From: Limonium bicolor
Lineage: Eukaryota; Streptophyta; Magnoliopsida; Caryophyllales; Plumbaginaceae
Assembly (NCBI GenBank): GCA_023374045.1
Contig: CM041776.1
Coordinates: 39,252,171-39,316,170, forward strand
Reading direction: 5' to 3'
DNA: 64,000 nucleotides
The translations under genes and the position numbers were made by a program. Positions 35,018 through 48,461 of the stretch are shown here, piece by piece. Under the pieces are notes generated by a model. It was not told where the DNA came from, did no database searches, and worked only from the letters and a program-made list of their open reading frames with translations. Each line of letters opens with the position of its first letter. The stretch's first letter is position 1.

Positions 35018-38000
35018 TCATTTTTGAATCCATAACCCTTCATCATGGTTTGACTGTACATATTGAACGGTCTTAATTTGATCATCGTCGTCAGCTGAAA
35101 TATGAGACGACTGAACCGGCAATGATGGAGTGTCTTCCATCAATTCAACATCATCTTCAACATCATTATCAAGCACACGTCTTTTGCCTTGAAGAACAAT
35201 TGACCATTTTGAGTTACATGGATCACTTACATAGAACACTTGCTTTGCATCAGTTGCAACAACAAATGGATCAGCGGTTGAAGTAGTTCTACTGAGATCA
35301 ACAAGTGTCAGCCCAAAATCATCAACACGGTAACCATGCTTGTTGTCCACCCATTTACAATGAAATAAACAAATATCATATTTTGTGTAGTCAAGGACCC
35401 ATATATCTTGTATAACTCCATGATATTGTTTAGTGTCTACAGTAGGAGCAGGATCCCGAGCATTTAGGTACAATTCCTGAGATGCAACAACACTGATTCC
35501 ACTATTTTGCACTGTTGATTTACGATCCTGCTGCTCGGTGTAGAATGTGAACCCATTGACGTCATATCCTTCGTAAGATATGACATCAAGGTTTGGCCCA
35601 ATTGCCAACCACTGCAACAACTGTGGAACATTAACAGCATCTTCGGAAAACACCCTTTCCTTCAACCACTGAATAAAAGTTCGATTTTGTTCCTTCATTA
35701 ACCTAACAACGCTCATTGTTGGATTTTGTAGTCTAAGGATAGCCATATGTTCTTCAAAATATGGTTCAACCACTTCTAAATGCTTTAAAACCAGTAAATG
35801 TGCTTTATTGAGCAATTCGACATCAGGTTTATACATTTTTTCCCCTTCACACCCACTCCTTGGAATCTTCCATGATGTCTATCTTTTGGAAGACCGATGA
35901 GATCCACCCCTTCCAAATAGTGAGTGCAAAAGTCAATTGCTTCCTCGGTTGTATATCCCTCAACGATGCTTCCTTCTGGACATCGACGGTTTTTCATTTT
36001 TTTTAAGAATACCCATATATCTTTCGAACGGGTACATATATCGAAGATACATTGGTCCACACTCTTTAATTTCTCTAACCAAATGAACAACTAGATGAAC
36101 CATGATGTCAAAAAATGATGGAGGGAAGAACATCTCAAGCTGACATAATGTTAGGACAACATCAGCTTGCAACTTGTCTAACGTCTCCACATCGAGAACC
36201 TTTGCTGATATAGCATTGAAAAAGAAACAAAGGTTTGTGATTGTCTTCCTTACATCTGCAGGCAATATACCACGAATTGCAATTGGTAGGAGTTGTTGCA
36301 TTATTACACGATAGTCATGTGATTTCATTCCAACCAATTTCAAATCTGACATGGAAACAAGACTTCGTATGTTAGATGAATATCCAGTTGGAACCTTGGT
36401 ATTATGAAGACTGCTGCAGAGACTATGTTTCTCCTGTTTTGACAAGGTGTGACAAGCGGGGGGTAAAAATATACGCTTTCCGCGTTCTTGCGGAGCTAGT
36501 TCTGCACGTATTCCCATTTCTACCATATCTTTTCGCGCTTTCATGTGGTCTTTTGTCTTCCCTTTAATGTTGAGCAATGTCCCCAACAAACTTTCTCCCA
36601 CATTTTTTTCTATATGCATTCCATCCAGACAGTGTCTCACTTGTAGATGTTTCCAGTACTCTAGTTCCCAAAACACAGACTTCTTCTTCCAAATACTTTT
36701 TACTGGTCGCTTTAATGAGGGCCAAAATTGTTAGCAATATCTTTAACCCTTTTGAAAACAGCAATACCAGATAAAGGATTACGAACAACACTAAATTCAG
36801 TTTTCCCGTTGAACTGTTTTGTCATTTTCCGGTATCTGTGGCCAATTGATAGAAATCGTCTACCTAGATAGACATTTTTTCCACAGTGCTTCAGTCGAAG
36901 ATCAACTGAGTCATCCTCACATATAGGGCACGCCTTTGCTCCTTTGCACGAATAACCAGAAAGATTACTATAGGCAGGAAAATCATTTATTGTACAGAAC
37001 AACATTGCACGCAAATTGAATGTCTCCTTTGCATATGAGTCGTAAACCATAACTCCTTCATTCCACAGTAATTGCAAATCGTCGATCAATGGGGCAAGGA
37101 ACACATCTATTTTATTTCCAGGTTGTTTTGGTCCAGAGATCAGAAGGGTAAGCATAATGTTGCGTGGCTTCATACATAACCAAGAGGGAAGGTTGTATAT
37201 AGCCAACAAAACTGGCCAGGTACTGTGTATGCTATTCAATGTACCGTAAGGGTTCATCCCGTCTACACAAACAAAGTCTTAAGTTTCTTGCATCCCGACC
37301 AAACTCATCAAACATCCTATCGATATTTCTCCACTGTGGTGAATCTGCAGGATGTCTAAGTTTTTCGTCCTTCTTTCTATTTGTTGCATGCCATCTTAGA
37401 TTTTTTGCATCTTTCTCAACTGCGAACAAACGTTTAAAACGAGGGATAATTGGCAAGTACCATAACACCTTTGCCGGTACTTTAGCTGTCGTCAAGTCAC
37501 AATCTTTTTGTTTTTGTTTCAGAAACGAGCCTCTCCACACTCGGAACAACTATCAGCATCTTCATTATCTTTCCAGTACAGTATGCACCCATTCGGACAA
37601 GCATGAATTTTTCTGTATTCCATTCCCATTGGACACAACAATTTCTTTGCATGGTACGTGGACACGGGCAATTCATTTGGATCTGGAAGAACATCTTTCA
37701 GCAGTTCTAGCAAAGCAGTGAAACTTACGTCACTCCACCGTGCTGTGCTTTCAGATTCATCAACTTCAATGCGACATTAAGTTTATTCAACTTCAACGGG
37801 TCACATCCGGAGTACAACGGTGTCTTAGCTGACTCTTTTAAATTTTCAGACGCACCCGGTTTTCCTGAATAATGTTGTTCAACATCTTGTAGCATTTCAT
37901 CAATTAGATCCTCATCTGCCTCACTTAGCTCTGAATCAATATCATCCGCTTCTAAGTTCTCAACATGAGGTTCAATATCTGGTTGTTCTTCATGTCTCTC

Positions 38001-38258
38001 ATCAGACATATGCACATTATCAGAACTCTCACCGTGCCACTTCCACACAGTGTAGTTTTCCATGAAACCGTAACGAACGAGGTGGTCAAAGATTTGGCGG
38101 TTATTATACTTCAAGTCAAGCTTGCATTTTCTACAAGGGCATAGAATGTAGCCACAATCCTCAGGGCGCAGATTTTGTTCAGCAACTCTGCAAAATTCCC
38201 TTACCCCTTCAATATAGTCATCGCCAAGTTCTTTCTGGTACATCCACGAACGATCCAT
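35018..38258 (-). pseudogene. TNP2 transposase of CACTA element, frameshifted
   Basis: Catalyses cutting and joining of CACTA ends. Order on the minus strand: transposase-associated domain (38258-38030; CPCRKCKL, WKWHGE), Transposase_21 core (37713-36500; CPNGCILYW, CSECGE, NPYGTLNSIHSTWPV, CPICEDD, LDGMHIEKNV), DUF4218 (36300-35960; LPIAIRGILP, FPPSFFDIM, YPFERYMG) and DUF4216 (35600-35200; DIWVLDY, FHCKWVD). Full domain content and about 1,080 codons match the family. Six single-base frame changes are needed, near 37733, 37530, 37270, 36715, 35997 and 35860, one of them in a run of eight A. There are almost no substitution stops, which is unusual for an old pseudogene and suggests recent damage or sequencing indels. 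Confidence 0.9.
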
Positions 38259-41200
38259 CGTTGCCTTTCATATGTGACCAAGATACTTGTCATCATGGAT
38301 CATGCAGGGTCCTTATCAACATTATTTGTACTATACATATTTTTCAACCTAAACCCATCCAATCACGCCAGATCCCACTTGTGAGCGAGTTTCTGATAGA
38401 ACCGAAATTTTATCTCCTTTACATATCAGATGCCCATTCACATCCTAAGTGATAAGATCTAACGATCATGGACAGTCCCAACGGGGACTACCCAAGATAT
38501 ACCCCTATTGGATATATCTTGGACGGGTAACTATGTTTGATTTCATCAACCAAAGTTTAACGAAAAAAAATTATCCAGAACCAAAGAGAAGAAGATAAGT
38601 TCAAGTATATTACCGGTTTCAGAAGAAGAGAGTGAAGAACAACGCTAAATCCACAAATTTATCTTTGCAGCAGGGGTTCCACAGATTCAGCAGTAGCTCC
38701 ACAGATTTTAATTTCTAGAAAAGTGAAAAAAGAAGAGAATGAACCGCAACGCAGATTTATATATGTTCCTTGCTGCCAATAATAGTATGAAGAAGAGAAT
38801 AAAGATCATGGTGTAGTAATGTTCCTGGTTGAAAGAGAGAGGAAGATAATTGCAAGTATATTACCGGTTCCGGAAGAAGGGCATTGATGTTCAACAGATG
38901 ATGCATTAGCTCCACAGATTCTAATCTCTAGAAAGGAGAAAAAAGAAGAGAATGAAGTGCAACGCAGATTTATTATGTTCCTTGCTGTCAGTAATAGTAT
39001 GAAGAAGAGAATAAAGAGCATGGTGTAGTAATGTTCCTGGTTGAAAGAGAGAAGAAGATAATTTCAAGTATATTACCGGTTCCGGAAGAAGAGCATTGAT
39101 GTTCCACAGATGATGCAGAGCTCCACAGATTCTAATCTCTAGAAAGGTGAAAAAATAAGAGAATGAACAGCAGCACAGATAATCAAAAGCAGTAGGCAAG
39201 TGAAACATTGCCTAGTAACAAGATGAGCTATGAATCAAAATATAATTTAACATCAAATTACCTCAGTAACTCTAGGAGTCCACTTTTACTGAATAGGAAG
39301 TGTACACTTCAAGTGATGTAATCAGAAGAAGAGAATGAAGAGCAGCGCTAAATCCACATATTTATCTTTGCAAGAGTGATTATGTAGATTTATCTCTGCA
39401 TAAGAGCAAACAGAAGAAGAGAATGAAGAGCAGCGCATAGTATATTCTCCTTATCGCACGTTTGAGTAAAGTCTATCACAGCAGCAATAACATTTTAAAT
39501 CAGAAAAGAAAACAGTAGTTGAGATTGGGTTGCAGTACATATACTTTGTTATTAAATAGTAGTAATCTGTTACAGTACTAAACAATTTGAGTACAAGTTG
39601 AATAGTTTTGTGTGTGGGATGTGGATTGAGCTTCACATAATTGCACCTTCAGTATGTGTTATATAACGGTGAATACTACATAGAGAAAGAAATACCTCAT
39701 AGTCTGAAATGTTGTAGTTATTGTCTTTCATTTTTTAATGTTTTAGTTGATAGCTGCTATGTTTTGTCTGCATTTCCATCTCTGTTCATGGATTATATAT
39801 TCAAAACCATTCTCTAAATATGATGGCGCACTAACCGCAGCAGCAACATATAGATATGATAGCACGTTAAACTGCAACAGCAACATGTAAACATAATAGC
39901 ACCACTAAAAAACAGCAGTAGCAGCAACATATTAACATGAAGAGAATGGGTTCTTGAAGAAGCTCAAATCTGTATTGAAAGGTTCATCTGTTTGCACTGT
40001 TCTGTCGTTGTGATTCACTCCCCTCTGTCTGTCTCTCCTCAGCTCACTCTTAACTTACTCATTAAAGAAAAAAAAAGTAGAACAAAGATGAAAAGTAACC
40101 ACAAAATGCAACGACTCAGACAGTATTACCCACGCAAACTATGGCAGTTTCTGTAAGATGCATGAGTTAATACCCACAAGAAAGCTAACAGTCCACCAAT
40201 AGGTCAAAAAACATGTCCTTTTTTTAACCTAATTTTCTAGGAAGTACCCTCCAATTGCACATGCAGCTTTGCGTCTTAACACCTTGTTTTAAATTTAAGT
40301 GTAATGGTACGATTATACTGTCTCAGCACAAGTTTCAAAAGTTCATCCGACTGAAATAAAACTCACCGAAATAAAAGGATGAAGCTACTCATCATGCCAT
40401 TCAGGGACCAATGCACTACCAATAGCAGCAGCATTAAATATGTTCCAGTTCAGCAAACAAATCAAAATAGTAGTGCGTGGTTCACTGCTGCATTGAACCA
40501 TCAATCAGTCTACCCATTCTACCTAACAAGTGGTATACTCACTGCAGAAAATATGCAATGAGACTAGAATCATTTCGTCATCAATTTCCCAAAATATAAA
40601 ATCTACACTTATATATACGAACAACCCTCATTCATTAAACTATAGATAGCTGATAGATGCTTAGGTAGACTGGTAGAAAATTAAGAATTTTTTCCTTCAA
40701 TGATTATGCATATCTAAATTTCTTGTGATTATTGCATAAGATGAAATGATTCAGTTTATAGTTTTGTTCTGTTTTTATCTCGATGTAGTTTTGTTATTGA
40801 TTCTGCACTTTATGTGGCTGATTTTGGCTTTGATATTTGAATGTTTATAATTTTTATGCCCTATAACAGACCATGTCCTAATCTTCGGTGCATTTATTAA
40901 GCTCATGGAAAGACTAGCCATTGAAAATGGGGCTGCTACTCAGCGATCTCTTATGCTGTTCAAACGAACCCACTACTTGCTGAAACTGCATGCACAAGAC
41001 ATATTCACCATGGCAAGGAGTCTTTCTTTTCTGGTAATGCTAAGTTTAAATTTACAATCCAATTTTTATAGTCACTTGCGGTAGCTTAGGATACCAGCAT
41101 GTCACAAGAATCAAAAAAACTTTATCTCCAAATAGTTGTACATATCACATCATAAAAGATACTCCGACAAATCAATTCAATTTCAAGGTCACTATCAAGA

Positions 41201-43984
41201 AGGAAGAAAATGTACAAAGCAAACCTGTACAAAAGAATCGTGCCTTTTCAATTCCTTGACAATGCTCTTCCTCAACGCAGAAATGGCAATCTTGTCATCA
41301 TCATCATCCGTGCAGTCTTCAGCCGGTTTATACCTGGAAAAGAGAAAATATTTTTCACAAAAATCTTTCTCAACTTGTTCTAACCGCCAATTCCATTCCA
41401 AGATTGCAAAAAAAAAAAAAGGAACAATCACAAACAAAAAGCATAATGAAAAAGAAGATAGAAAACTCACGCTTCTACAAATTCTTTTCAGTGTCTGTGA
41501 GATGCTTGCAAGAGGATTTCCGCAGATTTATCTCTGCATAAGTTCAAGTATATCATTATTGCAATTCAAGCAGAACAAACGGAATGTGCTGAAAAAATTA
41601 GGCAGCTGAACAGCAGAAGATTAATTAATCAACTAAAGAACAGAATTTTGAAGAATATTGTTTCATTGATCTTTTCCCTAAAAGCATACCTACAGGATGA
41701 TGAATCTATGACAACTAGAGAGATTCATGTTTCTTAGAAGATTTTCTAAAGGCAAGTAACTGCAGCACGCCTTGGCTGCAAAAGTAAATGAAATCAGAGC
41801 CAATAGCATCAAAAACCGGACTCGATCGAACAAAGAATCATTACCGACATGGCAATGTCATCAATATGTGGAAAGATAAGATGAAAATGGGAGTAATAAT
41901 TCTCCGGGAAAGGAAAATAGGAAGATCGGGCAAAGACAAGCCAACAAAATAGATTCTCATTTCTGATGAAAAAAGACAAAATAATGCGCTAATTCATTAA
42001 TCGTAGAGCAGAGGGGAGATGTAAGCAGTAAGCAGAGCTGCAGAAAATAAGACTGCTCACTGCCTGAAAAGTAAGTCGGCTGTGATTTAGATGTGAGGAA
42101 TTCTTTTGGGGATTGCTGACCGGTTTCTCGATTGGGATAACATATGTCATATTTTGTTGCTAGCCCTTGTTAGTTTTGGACAGGTTAAGACAGATCGGAA
42201 ACAAAATTAGTTACTACGGCCATCAATATTATACAGCAATATTATCTAATATCTGATATAACAAGCAATAAAAGAAAGCAGGGCAGAACAGAAAGGTGGT
42301 CAAAGCATTCCCAGTGGAAAAATTATGATAGTCTGAATGAGCACATATGTTCCTTGTTCGCCATCGCAGAGACAAGATGTAAGTTCGAGTATATTACCGA
42401 CTTCAGGCCGTCTTCAATTTGGTGGTGATGGTCGAGTAAAAGACTTCAGCCCATCTGGAGCTTGCTTTCAATCTGGTTGTGAGGCACATACACACAAGAA
42501 GAAAATGAGTATATATGTTGTCTTACGCAAGTTAAAGGGGAAGAAATAAGGTGCAAGAGCTGGAGAATTTAGGAGAAGGAAGGAAGTCCATCAATCTGTA
42601 GGAATCTAGAGAAATTATCAAGAATATGACAAGAAAAAATCAGATAACTACCTTGATCAACAAGCTTCCGAAATCTAATTTTTCTTAGTGCTGATTTGTG
42701 GTGTGATTACATGTCATCTATCCTGATTTGAAACCTTTTTTTGTTTATATTATTAAACAGAAACAATGAAATAATTCACCTTATTTCTACATAATTAAAC
42801 CAGTATTTTTAGGGAAAACGTATTTAAATAGGCATACGACAGTTTCTAAAAAGGTCTGAACAATGTAAACATATTTAGTAACAACATCAGTGCCCAAATC
42901 GGAGAAAGTTTTCAAAGAAATTTTTTACTTTATATACTGACTCTCATCATCTTATTATGGCCAAAGTACAAGTAACTCAAGAATACTGTTGCACGTTAAT
43001 GAAGATCAAGTTCAGCAGACTGTGTAACAGATTATGACTGGAGAAGTTATCGTCAATACAATTGAAAGAAAAACTCTTGTTAAAATGTTTAATCCAGATT
43101 GAGAGAGGTTTCCTGTAAAAGCTTGTGCAACAGACATGAAATAAAGACTTTTAAAGCAAGCAAGTGTAGCAAATTTTCATGTTACCGTTAAAATCAGGCC
43201 GAAGGTGTTAATGGTTCATTAGCAGGGTTACACATTAAGTCTCTATGAATTTTAACACAGAAGCATCTTTATCCAGAACTTGAAAAGAAAATAGCAACCA
43301 GATCCAACAGAAAATTTGACCAAAGATTAATAATCATAGAAAACTGGTATTTACTTTACGGATGGATAGATATCAATTCTGTATTAGGAGAAAGTTTAGT
43401 CTATAGCCACACATGTACTGCAGATCGATGGACATCATGGACATATTGCAACCGCTGGTAGTACATAGGATTTATTAACAATAATTTTGATCTAATTCTA
43501 ACAAGAACCCTAATTCAGATCATCGAGACAGAGACATAATGCAACAGCAATAGAAATTTTGACACAGAGCTTCGAATCTTAAAATCAGCACTAGTAGAGC
43601 TCACAAAATTTAGAGCTTAACTGAAGCAAATAGACAGATTTTGGGCGGAGAATTTTGAAGTCAATTGAAACCATATACCTACACAGCTAAATTGAAGCCA
43701 CATAGAAGAGGAAACTTTACCAGTTCTCCCGAAATTTAGAGAGAAGAAGACCTCCAATTTCCTCAAACTTCTTTGCGAGACGCGAGGAAGAACAAGATAG
43801 TGGCGGTCGATGAAGGCGAGAGGTTCACGGTGGCGGTCGAAGAAGGTGAAGGCGAGAGGTTCGCGGTGGCGGTCGAAGAAGGTGAAGGCGAGAGGAAGAC
43901 GAACGAGCTCGGCGGGGTTTTTTTCGATCCAGAGCGGGAATGAAAGAGGCGCTACAAGGGTTGAGGAAGAAGAAGCCGATAATA
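38259..43984. other. CACTA interior, upstream non-coding region
   Basis: Lies 5' of TNP2 on the coding strand and should hold its promoter and leader exons. No protein is recognisable. Contains the tandem block at 38590-39150 and many scattered AGAAGAAGAGAATGAA and CAGATTTATCTCTGCA words. A 30-bp GGTCGAAGAAGGTGAAGGCG repeat occurs at 43805-43890. Confidence 0.6.
38590..39150. repeat. Tandem block, 210-250 bp units
   Basis: AAGTATATTACCGGTT occurs at 38603, 38854 and 39066, each followed by GAAGAAG and a CCACAGATT stretch, then AGAAAAGTG-like text. A fourth, diverged copy is near 42385. Confidence 0.8.
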
Positions 43985-44484
43985 CATAGACATACTTTAT
44001 AACACGGCTCATATTAGCCGTGGCATATAGTCCAGAGAAATAATTAAAACACATGCAAAACGGTATCGTTTTATATCTTTATAACACGGTTGAATAGAGC
44101 CGTGGTATAAAGGTCTTCGATTTCACAACTTTATAACACGCCTAACCTGAGCCGTGGCATATAGTCTAGAGAAATAATTAAAACACATGCAAAACGGTAT
44201 CGTTTTATAGCTTTATAACACGGTTAAATAGAGCCGTGGTATAAAGGTCTTCGATTTCACAACTTTATAACACGCCTCGCCTGAGCCGTGTTATAAAGCT
44301 AAAAAAACGCCGTCGTTTCGACATTTTGTTTTTCGCGGGAGTAGTTGAGGACGTGTCTTATGACACGGTAAATTTTAGCCGTGGTATAAGGTCAACAGAG
44401 CCGTGTTATATAACATTATATAACACGGAACCCTCTCAGCCGTGTTATAAAGCCCTGTGTTATAAGACTTTTTTTCCACTAGTG
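43985..44484. repeat. CACTA right terminal and subterminal repeats
   Basis: Ends CCACTAGTG at 44484. Contains TTTATAACACGGCT/GCCGTGTTATAAA units and an internal ~120-bp duplication (43994-44110 and 44113-44233) with CATGCAAAACGGTATCG. Confidence 0.9.
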
Positions 44485-45090
44485 AAAACAACAATGATTT
44501 TTTATCGGTTCCGAAATTTGTAACCTAATTAACCACTTATTAGTTAATGAATGATAATATCAATTTTAATGATTCATAATATCAAAATTAATGAATCATA
44601 TTATTTTTTTGATAATTAGGGGTTAAAGCCATTTTATTAAAAGAAGAAAGTGATATATATTGGGCCTCATTAAAACCCCCTAGGTAAAACCCATTGGAAA
44701 AAAACCTAGGAAGGAAAAAGAGTACCCACCACTTGAAATTACACTATAACGTTGAAGCTTAGGAGCTTCAACAGGCCATCAGCAAGTCTTAACTAAAAGA
44801 CCTAGATACAGACCAAGACTACTGTGACACACTAACACTCCAATCCCTGCTACCTTACACATAAAACAAGTATAGTTTTCAAATCCTTCTCCCCTGGGTG
44901 CCAAATGAGATCGAGAACCAGACCCAGTCATGGTAAACATCATTCACTGACTCCCTTAAGTAGTGTACACCATTCTCATGCATCACACAGGGTACAGACA
45001 ACCCTAGTAGTACTCGGACAGCCCTGCCCGCTCTTTTACATGAAGATGTTCTTCTACCAGACCTTTCTTTACCCTCTAGTCGTAAGGTGC
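44485..45090. other. Unassigned spacer right of CACTA
   Basis: No gene. 44523-44612 is an inverted relative of 19849-19926. The text around 44660-44720 (CCTCATTAAAACC, CTAGGTAAAACCCATTGG) is of a kind common in plant retroelement-rich DNA but I cannot name it. Part of this may belong to the LTR of element E. Confidence 0.4.
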
Positions 45091-46441
45091 TTGCACCAAT
45101 ATCACCGGGCTCACAAGTCCGAATGCCTCACAAATGTTTTTCAGATTTTGCTCTCGGCATATGTCCGAACTTACATGTTCGGACACATGTCTGGACATCA
45201 CCCCGTCTTTTCCCGAAAACCCGTCTGGACTTGCAAGGTCGGACGCAAGTCCGGACATGCATGGTCGGACGCAAGTCCTGACATGCCCCAAGTTTTATAA
45301 AATGTTCTCGGCATGTGTCCGAACATGTTTGTTCGGACACATGTTCAGACTTTTTGAAATCTCCCTCCCTCCGCACTTGCAAGGTCGGACGCAAGTCCGG
45401 ACATAATCTCTGTTACTTCCGTATTTTCGCTTTCGAACTCCGTCCGGACTTGCAAGGTCGGACGCAAGTCCAGACGTCTCACAGTTTTTTAATTCAATTT
45501 ATGTCCGGACATGCAAGTTCGGACGTATGTCCGGACACCCCTCTGTTTTTGCCCAAATTGTTCGTTCTCGCTCCGTTTTGTGAGTCGTTTGTGGGGTTGT
45601 ATTCCCCTAAGTCTGTATTATTGATTCCTCTGTATTTTGGGAATTTTAATGCAAGTTTGCATCTGTTTTGCAACCTTTTTGTTTTGGGACCTATTCATTG
45701 CTTCTGAGTCGTGAATGGCTGGGTCGATCTATTCTGTGGTATACCATGTAGACGTCGTTCTGAGTGTGGGTCATTCCCTTTCTGTTCTGTGGGTTGACAA
45801 ACCCTTTGGCCCTTTCTGGGTCATTTCTGCGTTGCCGAGAGATCTGTTAGATCTATGGGTCTCCAACTCTTCTGAGTGTTATGCTTTGTGCTAGTGTCCC
45901 CCTTCTGTTTGTGAACTATGAATGTTTCTGAACCGAGAACCCGTGTGTTCCATTCTGACTATTGGATCATTATTTCTCTTTTGTTTGATTTGGGAACTAA
46001 TGTCATAATTGTATACCTTCCGATTTTGCTTCTGATTTCAATTGTTTTGAGCCACCTCATTGATGACGGTCGCTACTTACTGAGCTGTGGTTGCTCACCC
46101 CTTTCCACAAACATATTAACTTTTAGAGATTGATCTATTGTTAGAGATCATGGCCTTGGAGTTTTAGATGTTTCCTTCTATTTGTGCTTTGGTCATGGAA
46201 CCTTTCTAGATTGTTATTTGACTTTGTACTCGACAATGACTTCAGTATTTGTAGCCCTCGGGTGTTATACGTTTTCCCTTTGAATATACTGTGATTATAG
46301 TTTTGTAAACTTTCGATATTTGTACAAGTGTTTTTTTTTCATTATGATGGAGAGTTCAGAATAGAGCCTTGCGTATCTTAGGTAGTATAGTGCGCGACTT
46401 GTAACGGCCCTATCTCCTAACCCGTTTCGGGGGTCGTTACA
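45091..46441 (+). mobile_element. Element E 5' LTR, start not determined
   Basis: Ends GGGTCGTTACA at 46441, followed after 5 nt by a Met-tRNA-like primer site and then gag. The left end is not defined; the value given is where LTR-like text is clear. The interior (45600-46330) is T-rich and non-coding. Confidence 0.6.
45162..45536. repeat. GC-rich hairpin array in element E LTR
   Basis: Five or six units of the pattern TGTCCGGACTTGCAAGGTCG followed by GACGCAAGTCCGGACA, separated by 25-45 bp of unrelated sequence. Each unit is nearly self-complementary. Confidence 0.85.
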
Positions 46442-46446
46442 TTTAG

Positions 46447-46458
46447 TTGTATCAGAGC
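46447..46458 (+). promoter_or_regulatory. Element E primer binding site
   Basis: TTGTATCAGAGC, one base from the Met-tRNA complement TGGTATCAGAGC, 5 nt after the LTR end. Confidence 0.8.
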
Positions 46459-46574
46459 CAGGTTTGGCTTTCTTTGGTGTCTATGGGTGTGATTTCTTGT
46501 GTAAAGTTTGGTTTTGGTCAGTTGCTTGGAGTTTGGATTAATTCTGACAAGTTTTGGATACTGTTTGTCTTAGA

Positions 46575-47338
46575 ATGCCACCACGAAGAGCATTGACTAC
46601 CCCACAGGGAGACGCTGCTGAGATGATTCAGCAGTTTGTAGCGCAGCACATGCAGACGGTAGCTGCTGAGGGAGCTGGTGGTGGTGGTGCTGCAGGCCAA
46701 GCTGGGGTAGAGGTAGCGGGAGGCCGGAATGTCAAGGCCCTCCAGAGTTCATGAAGTTGAAGCCCCCTACCTTCTACAGCTGTGGTGACCCCCAGGAGGC
46801 GAGCCACTGGATCAGCGAGATGAAGGACTTACTGAGAGTCATGGGTTCGGAGGAGAACCAGAAGGTAGACTTTGCCACATTCATCTTCAAGGGGGAGGCG
46901 AAGGAGTGGTGGAAGATGGTGATGGGTAAGCACCCTCAGCCATGGACCTGGGAGCAGTTCTGGTTGGAGTTCAACAAGAAGTTCTACCCGGATGGGTACA
47001 AGGATCAGAAGATCAACGAGTATAACCGGTTGCTCCAGGGTAGAGGCATGACCGTTGTGGAGTACGTGAGGAAGTTTATGACCCTCTCGAAGTACGCACC
47101 TAAGCCTGATGAGAATAGGAAGGCCAGAAAGTTTGAGAGCGGACTGAGGCCGGACATCAGGTCTGTTGTGACACCCCTACGTCACCGGACTTTCAGAGAC
47201 GTGGCAGATGTCGCATTGCTGCTGGAGGCTGACATCAGGGGCAGGCAGTCTGGCAGAGACCTGAAGGGGAAGATGCGAGCGGACGAGTCTCAGAAGAAGA
47301 AGTCTGCTCCCCCTCAGTAGAAGCAGTCTTATGGAGAC
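46575..47338 (+). pseudogene. Ty3/gypsy gag of element E, broken
   Basis: Starts at the ATG of MPPRRALTTP (46575), an Ala/Gly-rich N-terminus. A one-base frame change near 46730 leads into the retrotransposon gag core at 46751: FYSCGDPQEASHWI, FKGEAKEWWKM, WEQFWLEFNKKFYP, VVEYVRKFMTLSKYAP and FESGLRPDIR. This is the capsid that packages element RNA. A TAG stop follows PPQ at 47318-47320, and the sequence is cut at 47338 by the antisense LTR of element A. The rest of the element is not in the window. Confidence 0.85.
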
Positions 47339-48461
47339 TGTAACACCCCTACCGCTAATCCCTTACTTACCGTCTAATTGTCCCGTTCATCCTACTACTC
47401 GCAGCGGAAATACAAATACTTACACTACATACAGTAACGGTCTGATGCCTAAAGAATACCGGGCTACTAAACATTACTTACCGAATACAAAATACCATTA
47501 CTTACATTGCTGGATTACCGAGTATCAAAGTATAGTTAATTACATCCCTTCTCAAGTTTACCCAAAATAATGAGTTTAACAAACTACTCATCTATACCAA
47601 TTCATAATCCCCACAATATCCAAAAGGGTGTACCCCATGGTATTCCGGCTAACAAAAGGCCTATAGCCATGTACCAGTACAACTTGGTACACCTTTCAAA
47701 ACCACTAAGTACACAAAAAGAAATCATCTTGATCTCATTACCATCTTCACCCTTCTCGAGCACCTGTAAAATTAAAAACAGTGCCCCAAGGGGCTCAGCA
47801 AAACACTGCATATAAACTTCGCATATACCGCGTGCTAACGAGGGCACGCCGACTATTTTTGGTCGACTATACATGTGGTTCATTTTAGACATGCATACAT
47901 GCTTTACATACATAACACATTCATACACATTACAATGCACACAACTGTAGACAATACACAAGTCAAACAGTATATCAATACCATACACCGTACTTACCTC
48001 TTCAAGGGTTAGCCAATTACACATCCGGGTTAATCGGATGTTCTTTACTCTTTTACTCATTACACAATACTTACACAATCATACTCATACAATGCTTACT
48101 TACTTACTTACTTACTTACTATACTCATACTCATGTTAAGTCGGTGTGACCTTCGGGCAGGGACTACACCGTCCTACCACCGGGATTTACTTGGCTCACT
48201 AATCCAGGATTGGATCCACCTCTTGTGTCTCCTCCTCCTCACGCGTGGCCGAAACTATATCGGACTTCTACTCATTCTAATTTACCAATTTATAAAGTTA
48301 GATTGGTTAGCTTGTTAGGAATTAGTTAGAAGTCCATCACAATATCATTCGGTCACTACAATGTACAACAAGCATACACACACTCATTATCATCCTTACA
48401 TTTCATGAATTATACAAACTATGATTTAAGATAATATTCACCAAGGAACAATATCATATAA
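47339..48461 (-). mobile_element. Element A LTR fragment, antisense
   Basis: Begins TGTAACACCCCT, the reverse complement of an LTR end, inside E's gag. It carries the GAGCCCC palindrome (47782-47802) shared with the LARD and B. It is interrupted at 48462 by element B; the remainder would lie beyond the window. No gene inside. Confidence 0.7.
48096..48120. repeat. (CTTA)n microsatellite
   Basis: About six CTTA repeats inside the element A LTR. Confidence 0.9.

Larger units (their letters stand above)
29105..44484 (-). mobile_element. CACTA (En/Spm) DNA transposon, 15.4 kb
   Basis: Ends are perfect inverted CACTAGTGGAAAAA. Both ends carry dense TTTATAACACGGCT subterminal repeats. Two minus-strand genes lie inside: TNP2 transposase (35018-38258) and a TNP1-like gene with a Ulp1 protease domain (31553-34872). 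The element's 5' end is therefore at 44484. The flanking triplets are AGA and AAA, not a perfect 3-bp duplication, so the right flank may have changed after insertion. Frameshifts in both genes suggest it is not autonomous as assembled. Confidence 0.93.

Noticed and set aside
43617..44054. 145-codon antisense frame with FDRHREPLAF repeats
   Set aside because: Produced by a short DNA tandem repeat near the CACTA 5' end; at most leader sequence.
45087..45407. Cluster of overlapping frames in element E LTR on both strands
   Set aside because: All are translations of the hairpin array.
47602..48078. 158-codon antisense frame in element A LTR
   Set aside because: Lies in non-coding LTR sequence, includes the conserved palindrome and lacks motifs.
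48096..48120. Possible CRISPR-like regular repeat
   Set aside because: Simple CTTA microsatellite in plant DNA.
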